Made by a program: the position numbers and the translations under genes. This document shows, one piece after another, positions 33,797 to 46,695 of a stretch of DNA of 64,000 nucleotides; within the stretch, counting starts at the first letter, position 1; each line of letters begins with the position of its first letter. The notes under the pieces were generated by a model. The model saw only the letters and a program-made list of their open reading frames with translations, was not told the DNA's origin and ran no database searches. Origin of the DNA: Oxytricha trifallax (taxonomy: Eukaryota; Ciliophora; Spirotrichea; Sporadotrichida; Oxytrichidae). The stretch is from assembly GCA_000711775.1 (NCBI GenBank), contig ARYC01001308.1, positions 1 to 64,000 on the forward strand. The letters are read 5' to 3'.

Positions 33797-36700
33797 ATGC
33801 TATAGAATCAACTACTTTTTAATTCAGATGGTTCATTGAATGATAAAGCTTTGAATGCTTGTAAATTCCTATAAATCGACCCTGTAACATTAGTAACAAA
33901 GTAAGTAATATAAAATATATAATTTTATAAACAATGAACAGACTATTCATTTTAATTCTTACAGTGTGGATATATTAGTAAAAATACTTAAATGTTCGTA
34001 TTTTACAAAAATTCATCTCAAATAGAGAATAAAAATCATAAATTATAGAATAATTGATGAATTTTAAGAGGAAGGTATTTCAGAGACTATAGTATAAATT
34101 AGATATTAGCACTATGAAGAAAAGAGAAGAGGTATGATTATTCAACTTTATCAGTTATTTTATTTCTCATTTTCGAATATATTTTTATAGCTAAAATTGA
34201 ATTGATTGAGAAAATTATCAAGAATGGCATTCTTGGAAACATAATTTTTAGTCTCATGTTAAGTAACTTACGTATTAATATTAATTTATTATGCAATTAT
34301 AGAATTTATACTAAGAGGACCACCTCAGAAACTTAAAATAATAATCACAACTATGAACTAAGACACTTGGGCTTTGCAAATTTATCAAGAACTCTGCCTC
34401 ATGTAAGCAAATTTCCTTAAGAATATTTTCAATTAATTATGAACACTGATTTGCACTTAAATCTGAGTTTTTTAAAGTCTGCAGGTTGAACAGAAATTCC
34501 ACTCCTAGAGCCCTTAGACAACGAATTCAAAGCAAACAGAAAACTTGCGAGACAACTCTATAATTAAGAACGAGTGGAGCGTGTAAAGTAAAATAAAGAA
34601 CTCTAGCAGTAAATGCTCTACGAAGAACAAGAGAAGCTATAAAAGAGAGAAAGAACTAGGGATAAGCAGCTCGAAGACGAAAGAAGGATGTTTGAGAAAG
34701 AGTAGAAGATGATGAGGGATCAGCATGAGAAAAAGAGGCAATAAGTGCTTGAAATGAAACAGAAAATGCTTAAGGAAAAAGAGAAAGAGCTTAAATAGAA
34801 AGAGAAAGAGGTCCAGGATCAATATGAGAAATATCTGTAGGATAAGGAGGAGAGAATGAAGAGACAGTAGGAGGAGCTGTTAAATGCTGATTTGGAGCAG
34901 ATGCGGGAAATGAAAGATAAACATGGAGCTGTTCAATCAAACATAAGAGTAAGTTTTTATTGTTCATTTTGCTTTAATTTTAAGAGATTTATTAAGCATT
35001 AGGTTTATATATTTAATCAAGTGAAATGAAAATTAGACAGTGAGTTTAGTAATTAGAGAAATAATTTATATTTAAATTTAAATTTTCAAATCTAAATGTC
35101 TAAAACATCGTAATATAATTCCGTGCATAATTAGAGCAATGTGAGCTCGGCATTCTAAAACTCTGAACAATGTAAAAAACTGGATGAGCAATTCGTTCTG
35201 TACATGTTAAAAATAGAAAACAGGTATAAGAATATGCCTAAGCACGAAAGAATAAGAGTGGAGTAATGGGTAGGTAAACTAGGTTTCAAAATCAAGAATT
35301 TAGCTTAGATTTGAAATATATTAATCATAATTGTTTATAGTCGAAAGTATTGTGCCAAGTCACAAACAACATAGTATGGAAGAAATACAGAAATCTATAT
35401 ACTTTAATGCTAATGATTAAATACTAGGAGAGAAATTAGAGAAGTCTTTCAATTCCCAACCACCTGATGGCGGCTAGCCTTTACTCTCCAAGACTCAAGT
35501 GGTAAATCATCATTGAAATTATAATTTTTAATAACTCTTTTGTAGATATTAAGCTTGACTGATAGAGTGAAGGATTTAAGAATGGATTCAGATAGTAACA
35601 GCATAAAACAGAAGCTTTTAAATACAAATGATCGACCCTAGTCAATTGATTGACCAAAACATATGAACTCTACTTATTAAAATCAATAATCAAATTAGAA
35701 ACAAAATATCTCTAATGCTACGTACAGAACTCAATCATAGTAAAATTTTCAAAGTCATAATATTTCTTTTCTTTCGAGGTGAAGTTTTAGCAGCAACTGG
35801 AAATCTCAAAGATATTCGAATTAAAGTAACGGATTGCCACCTAAAACCAAAATATCACAATTTCATGCTGAAGGTATATAAACTACATAAAATCAGTAAT
35901 TTCAATTAGCTTAAAATGTTATGAGAGAAGGGTCTCATGATAAAATAAACTAATAATAGGAATAGGAATTGTCTTATGGAAATAAAATCACATGAAAACT
36001 TTTGATAACTCTGTAAGATCATAGTAATTGCATTAGCAGCATAATATTTTTTAATAACAACCTCAACCAAGATAATAATTACTAGAAAATCCCTAAATGT
36101 CTCAAAATAAAATAATGATAGGAGGCTAATTTTACAACAATTAGAACTATGATTAGTTGATGCTTTTGCAAATTAATCCAAATTAGTAATTGCATCAATA
36201 ACTCTAATCTTAATATTAAGATCAGCCCAATACCCAACAAAAACCCGAAAAACACATAGAAAAATTCATTTTATCTATCTGAAATAGCTTAATTAAAAAC
36301 TATGCTAGAAGTATAAATAATCTAAAATAAAAGCCTTTAAGAAGATTTAAGAGTGAAAAATTGCACAATTTAAGATTAACATATAAAAAGAGAAGATAAA
36401 TCAATTCAAATTGAGTAACAGTAAGTTTTGATCGAGCAGATGAAGTTGCAACAAATATAAATGCATCAATAGTTTTAGAAGTAGCTTGATTAAATAAAGC
36501 AAAAAGGTAACACCATTTATAATAAGAAGCCTAAAATAGTTCACAGCTTAATACTTAAAGAATTGAGAACCTTCATTTAATCAGAGAATCTCAAGAAGAT
36601 TAGAGAATAATAGGCAATAATATTTCTTAGCAACAACTCAGACTTGATATTTCCAAATTATAATCTTAACATTAGTAGGCAAATTCATATAGAGAATACG

Positions 36701-37796
36701 GAGGCAATTAAATTAACTTTGATATGGGTCCATAGAGTCCCCCATCTAACAATAAAAAGAGAAAATAATCAGATTAAGTTTAACCTTAATAGAGTGATAA
36801 CTTGATGAACTATCTCTCTCAAGATTAAGAGTAAGAATCTCAGGAGTTTGTTGATGGTCAGCAAGCTATAATTAGAAACCAATTTAATTCAATAATGCTG
36901 ATAAGAGCCCTTCTTCCCTAGTTTTGGACGATTTATTAGCCTCTTAAGTAAATGATTAGCAAAGCTTAATGAAGCATTAATTTCATAATTAAGTCTAAAA
37001 TGATAATTAGAGGTAGTAGAAGAGGATTTCCTCTGAAAACTTAGGCAACATAAGCAATTAAGCAATTCAGATTAAACAAAAAACCATTAGATTCCTGAAA
37101 TTAATAATATCAGCTACTAAAATTACATATTGAATGATACTGGCCTACCAAATATTAAATCCAGGGATCAATCATTCAAAATGAAAGTGAAAGTCAAGAT
37201 CTTTCACAAAATACCAATACTAAATTTCCTACAGGTATGTCGAGGATTGACTAGAGTTCCTAGAAGTATTTTGGATAGGTATAAGAAATGCTTTAATAGC
37301 ACCCTAATTTTTTGTTTAAATTTATAGAAAAATTAAATTAAAGTTGTCTCCAAATATTGAAATAAAACAGATAGATAAAATGAACTCTTATGGTTTTATA
37401 TTCTCAAATCAAAATCAATTTGATACTCAATAATGCTTTAAGAACAGATAAAACACATTAGAATAACCATCAAACATAATTCAAGACCGTCATTTTGGAG
37501 AATAAGAGAATGATAATTTTAATATGAACCTTATAGAATAACAAACATAAATATAGAACATTGAATTACATTATAATCATAAAGATTAGTAAAGTTACTC
37601 TTAATAATAAAGTTACTCTTAATGATAATAAATAGCAAATTCTTAATAATTATAGAGTAGCAATATAAACAGCTAGAATGAAATATTAATGCAAGCTAAT
37701 TCTTAAGCTACCAATAATGATTATGATAAATCGTTTATGTCTAAACTTAAGCGTGATGATGAAAGTTTTGATCAACTTTATGATGATTTATTGTGA
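33797..37796 (+). CDS. Long coiled-coil and Gln/Asn-rich protein with spliced introns, unknown
   Basis: Met at 33797 (MLQNQLLFNSDGSLNDKALN). Introns with GT-AG ends are clear: 33901-33964 joins ALVT-type sequence to NVDILVKILK; 34132-34200 joins HYEEKRR to AKIELIEKIIKNG; another follows SNIR at about 34950. 34500-34950 is an extreme coiled coil (KEQKMMRDQHEKKRQQVLEM). 35090-35700 has KKLDEQFVLYMLKIENRYKN and SLTDRVKDLRMDSDSNS. 35900-37796 is Gln/Asn-rich with a second helical region (IQIEQQQVLIEQMKLQQIQM), ending DESFDQLYDDLL then TGA 37794-37796. A TGA near 35653 suggests a break or another MDS boundary. A centrosomal or ciliary role is possible but only a guess. Confidence 0.55.
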
Positions 37797-37996
37797 TAAT
37801 CCAATATTTGCTATTAAGCTAACAGGGAAAAGAAATATTAAGTAGTTTATTTAAATTCAGTATTAATTTCCTTAAATGTTATATTTTAAGGGCTAATCTT
37901 GTAATATTATCCTCAAGATGAAAATGAATCTTTTCACTATATATATGGTAGTGTAAAATATTTATAATAAGTAATTTGCTAAATTAAAAATATATT

Positions 37997-38751
37997 ATTG
38001 ATAAAGTATAAAACAAAAAGGTAAAATGAGATAATTTCAAAAATCAAATATATTCTTTGTTATTTTAACTGTAATGTATAAGTAACTAACTAATTTTAAT
38101 CATAAATCATAAATTTAATAAATGGATTGGAACGAAGTAAAGACAAAGCCTAAAAGGCAATAGAAGCCAAAGCAAGATAAAGATGGTATTTCCTACAGTG
38201 GCACTTCAGGAAATCACTTGAGAGCTTGTTAAGAAAAACAGACTGGTGCTGCTCACGTTAGTCAATCAACTAATAAGCAAGCCATTGCCATCGCAGATTT
38301 CGATTATTTGAGAGATGATGACAAAGCAGAAATAAAGTACGAGAAGATCTCTCTTGATTGCGCTGAGGCATTTCAAAAAGCTAGATTAGAGAAGGAGATG
38401 ACTCAAGCTTAACTTGCTAAGGCAGTCAATGAGAAGACTAGAACAATCGTTGATATTGAATCATGTGAAGCAGCATACAACCCCGATGTCATCAACAGGA
38501 TAGAGAAAACTCTCAGAGCTAAGAGGCAGAAGTGGCCAAAAGAAGAAGAGACCAAACCAATTCTGAAACAAATCTCAACAAAGATAGTAAACAATATAGG
38601 CCTTGCTGATGTTACTTATAAGTGTATACATTTGTCTTCTAAAAGTAATTAAAATTAGTTAATTACTAATGCATTACAGTTAAAATAACAAAGAATATAT
38701 TTGATTTTTGAAATTATCTCATTTTACCTTTTTGTTTTATACTTTATCAAT
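37997..38751. repeat. 104-bp inverted repeat enclosing the MBF1 gene
   Basis: 37997-38100 (ATTGATAAAGTATAAAACAA...) is the reverse complement of 38648-38751 with only about four mismatches. The repeat encloses an intron-free MBF1 frame with almost no spacer. No clear target duplication was seen. It may be a gene-capturing TIR element, or an inverted duplication made during germline rearrangement. Confidence 0.82.
38122..38649 (+). CDS. MBF1: Multiprotein bridging factor 1 (transcription coactivator)
   Basis: Starts MDWNEVKTKPKRQQKPKQDK at 38122. It has the MBF1 N-terminal region, then the Cro/C1-type helix-turn-helix: AFQKARLEKEMTQAQLAKAV, NEKTRTIVDIESCEAAYNPD and VINRIEKTLRAK. MBF1 links DNA-bound activators to TBP and also acts in ribosome-collision responses. 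The C-terminus is odd: instead of ending soon after the HTH, the frame runs on (WPKEEETKPILKQISTKIVN) into the right inverted repeat with no TGA, so the true 3' end is missing or lies in another MDS. No introns or IESs are evident. Confidence 0.82.
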
Positions 38752-39585
38752 ATAAATCAGTAGGTTTCAATTTATATAGTAGATGCTATAATGCTATTAT
38801 AATTTTAACTTTATATCATTTTTATATTATCAAACTCTTCTAATTCTTGCAAATCACAATTATGGAGTAGTTCAAATATTTTAATTTTATATTCGGGTAT
38901 AATCTCCCCCCCCCCACTCTTAATTGCACATTTTAATAATATTTAGGCAAATATCATAACACAAATTAAAAAAAGTCTCAGACATAATAATTAATTTCTT
39001 ATTTCATATGTATCAGGAAGACCATTATATTAATCTAAGTTGAAATAAAAATGACATCAGATTTTCTTAGAAGGAGTTAAATTTGATTAAAATGAAATTT
39101 TTTATATACATTTGAGTGATTAGATCAATTTCGAAGAATTAATACCAGCCTATTAATAATTATTTTATTAAAAATAATAGAGATATTTAATTACTATTAG
39201 AAATGCTTGGATTTTATTATGGAAAAATAGTATTAATAAATTTTACTTTAATATATTATATAGAATTGATAGTTTGCTTATTTTTCAATTGTTTATACTA
39301 AATTTATAAATTAATTTATTATTTTTATTTTTATCATTTATTCTATTATAATGTAAATTTGGCCTAAAATATTCTAATAATAATTTATAATTTATATTAA
39401 TATTGACGCCTTAGATTTACTTATTTGAATTATATTAAATAATTAACTCTTTAGTGTTAAATTGACCTAATTTAATTAAATTTTCTCTGTATATATATAT
39501 TAATAGTAGTAGTGTGTAGTGAATCGCTTAAGGCAAGGGAAATTAAAAAAAAGAGATCAAAATTTAATTAGAGATCTCTATTATA
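38752..39585. other. AT-rich stretch with a C10 run
   Basis: Low-complexity AT-rich DNA with a C10 homopolymer at 38906-38915, unusual at this base composition. No gene recognised. Confidence 0.5.
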
Positions 39586-39589
39586 TAAT

Positions 39590-39897
39590 AATCAGTTTTA
39601 TTTATTGCTAATATATAAATATTAAATAGGGGCCATAAATTATTAAAAAATGGCATTAGAAATATTAACCTACCCTTTTCTTTCTTTAATTGGTGGAGTC
39701 CAACTGATTACTAAGTTTCCAGTGATAGAATCAATAGTTGTAGTTGCTCTAAAAGCAGAATGAGGTTTCCGACTGAATGACTTAAAGTAATATGTAGTTG
39801 CCCTTGTCCTTGATAGTCCTGAGGATCAGAGTTCGCACCACTCTCGTTTGTGCTGCTTGTCGTTCACTGTATATATTAGCAATAAATAAAACTGATT
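39590..39897. repeat. 28-bp perfect inverted repeat enclosing a coding island
   Basis: AATCAGTTTTATTTATTGCT... at 39590-39618 pairs perfectly with 39870-39897. The enclosed ~250 bp is richer in GC than its flanks and open on the minus strand. Confidence 0.75.
39660..39868 (-). CDS. Coding island (probable MDS), unknown protein
   Basis: The minus strand in the ciliate code reads TNESGANSDPQDYQGQGQLH, and in a second frame FSRKPHSAFRATTTIDSITG followed by NLVISWTPPIKERKG. Base composition stands out from the AT-rich flanks. One frame change lies near 39780. Probably a piece of a gene whose other MDSs are elsewhere; not recognised. Confidence 0.4.
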
Positions 39898-39924
39898 TAT
39901 ATATATTTATATATATAATATAAT

Positions 39925-41710
39925 TCAGCTTTTGGCTTATGTATAAAGTATTCTAATTATTAAATAAATTAAATGACTTTTCTAAATCAAAATTTATTAA
40001 TCGTAATTATTCTCAAATTGAAATTAAATTAAATAAGTAGAGTTGGCAAAGAATAAATAATAATTATTTTGGCAAGATTATATTTATAATAGAGGGAGGA
40101 TATACTTTCTCTTCTCCTTTTTGATTGGTGTGCTATTATATGTTTATAACTTAGCAGAGACCAATTATTTAAACTACTGATGAAAATATCAAAATATTTT
40201 AATAAAAATTAATGAATTTCAGTTTACTAAATATTTCTTTTAAATTGAAAACAAAATGAAATTATCAATTTATGAAACTGTTATAAATGTTAAACATAGG
40301 AAAATAATAAATTATAAATTTGAAATTATATAATTATTAAATTATTAATGTGATATAAGGGAAAAATACATAAAAATAATATGACAAAAAGTATCAATTT
40401 CAAAAATTATAAAGAGTAAGTTTAAGTTCAATTCATTTAAAAAAAGGATCTTGGTAAAAAATTAATTTTTTGTAAAAGCGCTTACAATTAAATTAACTTA
40501 ATTATTTAAGATTTAGTCAAAATATAATTTTATTGAGGAATTAGAAATTAATATTTTAAATTGGGGTCATTCTTAAAGCATAAAAGTTTAATTAATTTTT
40601 TGGGGTTAAGCCTCCTAATAGTTTGATGAGAAATTTTAATAATTAAAAAAAGGTTCAAAAAAATACTGAAGTTTACAGATACAGCTCTTAATCCTCACTA
40701 AATAAGTAAAGCTGTTTAAATCATATATATTAATATTTTAAGAACAATTAGTTACTTATTTTTATTGTAATTAATGACAAAATAAATATAATCATGACAC
40801 CACCTTGAAATGTTTTAGTGATAATTTCCATTAAACAGAGTCTTCTTCTATGCAGAGTAGTGATTGACACTCTAAACTTTATATTAGGATATCAAAATAA
40901 TATTTAGTTGATTCCATTAATTTAAAACATTAAACTAATCTAATTTGGTTTAGTTTCTTTAAATCTCAAAATAATAATGATGGGGATGGCTGAAGCAGCT
41001 CAAAATAATTTAGTTACAAGACTTCATCTAAAAATACCTTGCTAATGATAAATTAATTAATAATTATCAAAACTAAAACTACTTTAAACGAATTTTTGTC
41101 ATTTAAGCATTACTAGTTTTAAATATTAAAAAATTGATAAGTGCAGAAATTATTAATAAAAAAAGGTGAAATATAAAATTAAGAGGAATTAATAAAATAG
41201 ATGTTAATCATTAACTAGACTACATTTTTCATAATTAATGTTGCAATATTTAAATATTTACTATACACTATTATGATTCTCGATATATACTATAAGAAAT
41301 TATTGTTGTTGAATTTAATATACATCTTGTCTGATTTTTAATAAAGCTTTTTACTAATATTTAATGAGAATACATTATTTTAATAGACTTTTTTGGGAAT
41401 ATTTATATTTATTAAAAAGCTCAAACATCGGAATTTTCAGTAAAAAATATTCTTAAATAAATGGATAAAGTGAAACTTCGAAATGTCCTGACTTTATCAA
41501 ATCTATTTTAAATTAAGCTCATATATTTATAATAATAATTAATTTTTTAATGCTTAATAATGTTTTAAATCTAGATATGATAGTAAAACAGGGAAATTTA
41601 AATAGCAATAAAATAATGAAAATTTAGGGCAATAATTTCAAAATCAAGCATTATTGAAGGAATGCATTCAAAATTGGGAAATTTATTTAAATAAAAAAAT
41701 ATTTTATTTC
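39925..41710. other. AT-rich stretch, nothing recognised
   Basis: About 1.8 kb of AT-rich DNA in which no coding island, RNA gene or repeat could be supported. Confidence 0.45.
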
Positions 41711-41716
41711 TAAATC

Positions 41717-42005
41717 GTGGCAGTTAAAGTTGGCCAAATTGGACGATCTTGGGTTCATTCGATAGAGAATTCAAAATTAGCTGGACTATACTTTTGCAGT
41801 ACTATTTTATCTCATCGCTGGAGTGAGTTAACTCCACTTTAATTAGAAAGCATAATTAATCGAATTAAGAGGCATCCAATTAAAGTGGAGTTAACTCACT
41901 CCAGCGATGAGATAAAATAGTACCGCAAAAGTATAGTCCAGCTAATTTTGAATTCTCTATTTAATGAACCCAAGATCGTCCAATTTGGCCAACTTTAACT
42001 GCCAC
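41717..42005. mobile_element. Palindromic MITE-like element, 289 bp
   Basis: Two ~125-130-bp arms (GTGGCAGTTAAAGTTGGCCA... and its reverse complement) flank a ~30-bp loop and differ at only a few bases. The CTCATCGCTGGAGTGAG block near the loop resembles part of 59340-59520. No coding potential. Confidence 0.88.
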
Positions 42006-42209
42006 TATTTTGATTCATATTAATTTTAATTTAATTTAATTTCCCCAATTCGAATGTATTCCTACAATAATAATATAAATATGCAATTCAAATAAAAATT
42101 GAAGGAGATTAGAATTAAAATAAAATTAAAGTACATTGATAGAATTTAAATTTTATAGTAATTAATTATATTATGAAATCAACTCTCAAGTAAGAATAAT
42201 AATTAAGCT

Positions 42210-42600
42210 AAATAAATGAAAAATATAAGATGATAAGAATTTAATACAAACAAATTAGAATACTTTATTATAATAAGCAAAAATTGAAATCTCATAAAAA
42301 CTGTTTCATCTTTTCAATCATCTTCGTAAACATCACCATCTGCATGTATCAGCCTCCCTTCTTCCTTTCTTTGAGCTGCTCTGCGATGTTTCTGTCCTCT
42401 GCCTCCTTTTCTCTTACCAACCTGGACCTCTGTAAATAAAAAATAATATTTAGATATGTTTTTTGTAACTTAAATTTTTTTTGAGTGCACAGGCTCTCCC
42501 AGCTTCTCCATTAAATCTATTCTTTTTAATCTTAATCAAATATTTATAATCATCAATTTTTCTTTTTATTTATCATAAATTCATTTTAAGAAAATTAAAG
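42210..42600 (-). repeat. Dispersed MORN-fragment repeat, copy 3
   Basis: The minus strand carries AGCCTGTGCACTC, the GTTACAAAAAACATATCTAA leader ending TTTACAG, then KGGRGQKHRRAAQRKEEG and GRLIHADGDVYEDD followed by TGA. RLIHADGDVYE is a MORN core. The outer sequence (TTATGATAAATAAAAAG) is shared with copy 4. Confidence 0.62.
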
Positions 42601-43605
42601 CAAAGACAGCTAAACTAGGAAACTAGGAAAAGAAAAAAGAAGTCATAAGGATGATAGTGAGACTGAGTCTTAAAAACTCTAGTTAGCAAAAATAAAATTG
42701 GCACATACTAAATATTTGTTTCTCCAAAATAATAATTTTACCTATTGAAAGAAAATTGCCACTTAATAAATGAAGTAAGGATTTCTCTTATTTTTCATTG
42801 TCACCTTTATTGCCTAAATATTTATTTGTGAACATTTTAAGATTCTAATTTTAATTAGATTTTATGAGTAAAAAATTTAATGAATACTTATATTTTTAAA
42901 TAAACTGATATCATACTATTGTTTTATCAAAGGAATGAAGTTCCTAAAAATCATTAATAAATTAAAAATTGTCTCTTTTATTTTTATATAGCAATGAACT
43001 TCAAATTTAAGATATTCTAATATGACAACACCATTGACTATTTCCTAAAAAAGCTAAATTAAATAAAATATGATAACACTAGAAACCAAGGAAATATTTC
43101 AGAGCAATATTTATATTCATTTATAAATAAAGCTCTTTAAATATTTAAAACTTTAAATTTTGATAATAACATGAATCAGAGTATATCAAGTAATCTAAGT
43201 TGAAAAATTAATACTTATTTATCATTAAAAACCTAAAAACTCCTTATTAGATGTTTTAGTGTCATGAGTTTTAGGGTTAAGTTGGGGTTTTATTATTAGT
43301 AGTGAAATTTGACCAATTTAAAAGTGCGAAATAAAATTAAAATTTTTATGGTGTATTTGCGATGAGAAATATTTAGATTTAGTGCATCAGAGTAAATATG
43401 GAACGAGTAATAACATAGTTCAAGTTAACCTTGTGCTAGATTAGGCAGTAATTGCACAAATCTTATGTAACTATATAGCTGCTTTCTAGCAATATTGCTA
43501 TAATTCAGGTAATAGACAGTATCCTCAAGAAAGTAAAAGCTTTTAAATTTGCATATTGACTACCTTTTCGATTTATAGACTTTAGAGTATTGGGCTCACT
43601 TTCTA

Positions 43606-43975
43606 TTTAAGCTAAGATTTAGTAAAATGAAAATTCTTACAATTTGTTCAATAATAAAAGGAAAAAAATTGTTAATTTTAGAAAATGTATATCTTAAAAA
43701 GGTTTTGTCTTATTATCATTCACCATCTTATGTGTCACCATTGGAAATATCAGTTCCTTGTTCATTATTTTGCAGATCTCCTATACCTTAGTCTCTCCAG
43801 CTTGTTCTTTCAAGTAGTGCTCCTGTTGATTAATAATAGTATTAATTAAATTTTTTGTGGCTTAAATTATTGGAAATAAATAGCAGCTCCACCAGCGTCG
43901 ACATTTTGATTTTGATTTTATGATTATTATTTTATAAATTTCTTTTATTTTCTCATAAATTCATAATAATAAGAC
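43606..43975 (-). repeat. Dispersed MORN-fragment repeat, copy 4, inserted in a transposase
   Basis: Interrupts the decayed transposase between its LTFYLS-type segment and the downstream RHRKFTD-type segment. The minus strand reads LLERTSWRDQGIGDLQNNEQ and then GTDISNGDTQDGE followed by TGA at the expected Trp of the MORN motif. It shares outer and leader sequence with copy 3. Confidence 0.62.
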
Positions 43976-44450
43976 TAGTGAGTTATGGTGTGTCATCGCA
44001 AGTTTACTGACATGTGCATCTCTCCACAGATTATGTTTAATATTTTAGAAAAAATGGTATTACTTTTAAGACGGTTAGCATAGTGAAGAGAGTGATTAAT
44101 TTTAAAGTGCCATTTATCGTAAGAAGTTAAACTATATTTATGATTAAATGCAGAGAGGTATGGAAAATAATATCAAGTTCGCACACTCTAATGAAGCTAT
44201 ATTTATATTTATAATCTATATTAAAAAGTCCTTGCACTAGAAGTATGATAATATAGAAGTGAATCAAAACCCCAAAACCCCTTAATTAGATTTTTTAATA
44301 ATTTTGATTTGTAGGGTATAGTTGGGGTCATATTGGGTTTAGTAGAAAAAACGCAGGTTTTATGTGAAATTAATTTCATTAACTCAAACGAATTTTATCT
44401 GCTTGTCATTGTTGTATCTCTTGAATGCTGGCGCTCTTAAGATTAATAAT

Positions 44451-44790
44451 TTATAATAAGTAATAGATAATTTAATATTAAAACTTAATATATTAAAAAG
44501 TATTCTAATAGATCTGACGCAGGCGTAGGTAGAACACTCACATAAAAATGAAAGTTACAAAAAACAAGTTTTAGTGTTCCTACCAGATAAGACGATAGGT
44601 CATTAGACTGGTGCTTCGCCAGGTGACACAGAGAGGAGGGCAGGCGGGACTAATACCTACTGATGATGATGATTAAGACGATGATGAGGAAGACGACATG
44701 TTTTTTGTAGATATCCCTTTTTTATTATTACAATAAGTATTCATATCAATTTAAATTTAAATTCTACAATCATATGTTTTCTTGATTATT
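44451..44790 (+). repeat. Dispersed MORN-fragment repeat, copy 5
   Basis: Inserted in the 57-kDa gene near its 3' end. It contains the GTTACAAAAAAC leader and a coding piece RQVTQRGGQAGLIPTDDDD with an acidic tail; in another register GGTNTY precedes four TGA triplets, like a MORN core that has decayed into a GAT repeat. Flanks match copy 2. Confidence 0.62.
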
Positions 44791-45641
44791 TTGCATAATT
44801 ATCTTCTCAACTATTTTCTTAATTTCTTAGCAGGCATCATCTTACTTAATGTGCTTCTCAGCTAAACTTATTGAATATTTCTCATGTTTCTTATCAAAGT
44901 AAGACATACTTTCCATATCGCACTCTAATATTAATGCAGCTGCTGCCCAATCATCCCACTAAACAGAGCTATTGATCAATTTCTAACTGGTTGGGAAGCA
45001 TCTTGGAGTGCCAAGAACTTTTGCTAATGTCACGATACCTCAACTTAAGGCTCTATCAATTACTACTACTTCTAAAGGGCAAAGATTCAACATGAAATTT
45101 TGAGGTTTCAAATCTCTATGGATATATCCAAGTTCATTAAGTTCCTTTACTCCCTTAATCATATTTGAGAGTATATCATTAAGGTAATCTGGATATCTGT
45201 TATGATATAAATAATCCCGAAAAGTCATTTCAAACTTCTTTAAGTTTAGTGCAATAAAACCTAACCCTAAAATAACACAATTAAGTTAAGCAAATTCTTG
45301 CAATCCTTTCTCAATGCTTCTTTATTTACCATATATTCATTGCCAAACTCATATTAATACTATTCATTCTTAAGGAGATATCTGAAAGGATATACCTTGT
45401 AAGCATACTCATTAACTATAATTAGCTTGGCATTTACAGGCACTTCTCTATTTAAGTAGTTATCAATACAGCTATAAAATTCAACTGCACTTAATGCATG
45501 AATCAAAACCCAAAAACCCTTTCAGTAGTTTGATTGAGTTTTTGATTGATAAAAGTAGACTATTAGTGCATACTTTATTACGGTTTTAGTAGGGTTTACG
45601 TCGGGGTTTTATTTTTAAATATTAGTAATTTAAGTGAGTAT

Positions 45642-46695
45642 ATGCGAAGTTTGGGGTCTGTTTATGACTGCGTGTATACAGATTTATTGTATAAGTTGCG
45701 CTTCGGATGTAATGAACATAGTGAATAACTCAAGCCTGTTCTGAATTATACGTCTAAAGCAAGATTGCTCCATAAATTACCTGATACTGTTAGATCCCCC
45801 TGTCTATTAGCATTGAATTTAAAGAGATAGCAACTTAATTCTAAGCCTAAGAGACCTTTAAAATTCTAATAGCAACATGTTTACTTTCTTATTAATGATA
45901 AGACTCTTAAATACTGGGCTCATTTCTCTCTAGCCTAGAGAGCTGTGATGTTTCATCGCCAATTTCCTGAGTTTCACATCCATGCTTAATCGATAGCTAA
46001 TATATATAAATAGAATGGAATATCATACAAGATAGTCAATCGCATAAAGAGAGTGATTGACTTTAATGTCCATTTATAAGACTAATTTAAATTATATATT
46101 CGATTAAATGCAGAGGTCTTAAGAGCATAGTATAAAGTTCATACACGCTGATGAAGCTGTATTCACCTTTAATACCTTCATATCAAGGTCTTGGTACAAG
46201 AGGTATAGTAATAAAGAAGTTTTTGATCAAAAGGTTAAGATATAGACTAATGTAATCCTTGGTGGAATCAGTGAAGATAGTTGCCTAGAGACTTATTTTA
46301 TCCACCCTCGCTCTATAAAGACTGAATAATATATTAAATTCTTACAATAACTCAGAGATAAGTATACTACTTAAGAGATTATTCTGTTCGTTGATAACTT
46401 ATCAGTTCATAAAATTAAAGACTCAAGGAAGGAATATGAAAGGCTAAATATAACACCTGTATTTAATGTTCCTTTCAGCCCTTAGTTCAATGGAATTGAA
46501 TTATATTTGGGGTTATTGAAATGTCTTTAAAAGAAATTGCTGCTCTATCATTTGATACACGACTTGAAGATAGATATAGATACAGTGAATTTTATAAAGA
46601 GTGCTGCTAAAAGAGTAAGCGATGATAAAGCTAAAGTATGCTCAACAAAAGGGAGATTTTGTGTATATAAATAAGTTTTAGATTTTGACGAATGA
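45642..46695 (+). CDS. TBE transposase (DDE type), almost complete
   Basis: Met at 45642 (MRSLGSVYDCVYTDLLYKLR) to TGA 46693-46695, about 350 codons with one frameshift near 46110. Motifs: KFIHADEAVFTFNTF with the first Asp, EIILFVDNLSVHKIKD with the second, and NVPFSPQFNGIELYLGLLK with the Glu. The spacing of Asp, Asp and Glu fits the Tc1/mariner-IS630-like group to which TBE transposases belong. It is followed by the convergent 22-kDa gene about 210 bp away. Confidence 0.88.

Noticed and set aside
38649..39054. Extension of MBF1 to the first TGA near 39052
   Set aside because: The frame crosses the inverted repeat and AT-rich DNA with no protein-like content; the real end is more likely missing.
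44660..44700. Simple GAT/GAC repeat as a stand-alone microsatellite
   Set aside because: It aligns with the MORN-coding part of the dispersed repeat, so it is better explained as decay within that repeat.
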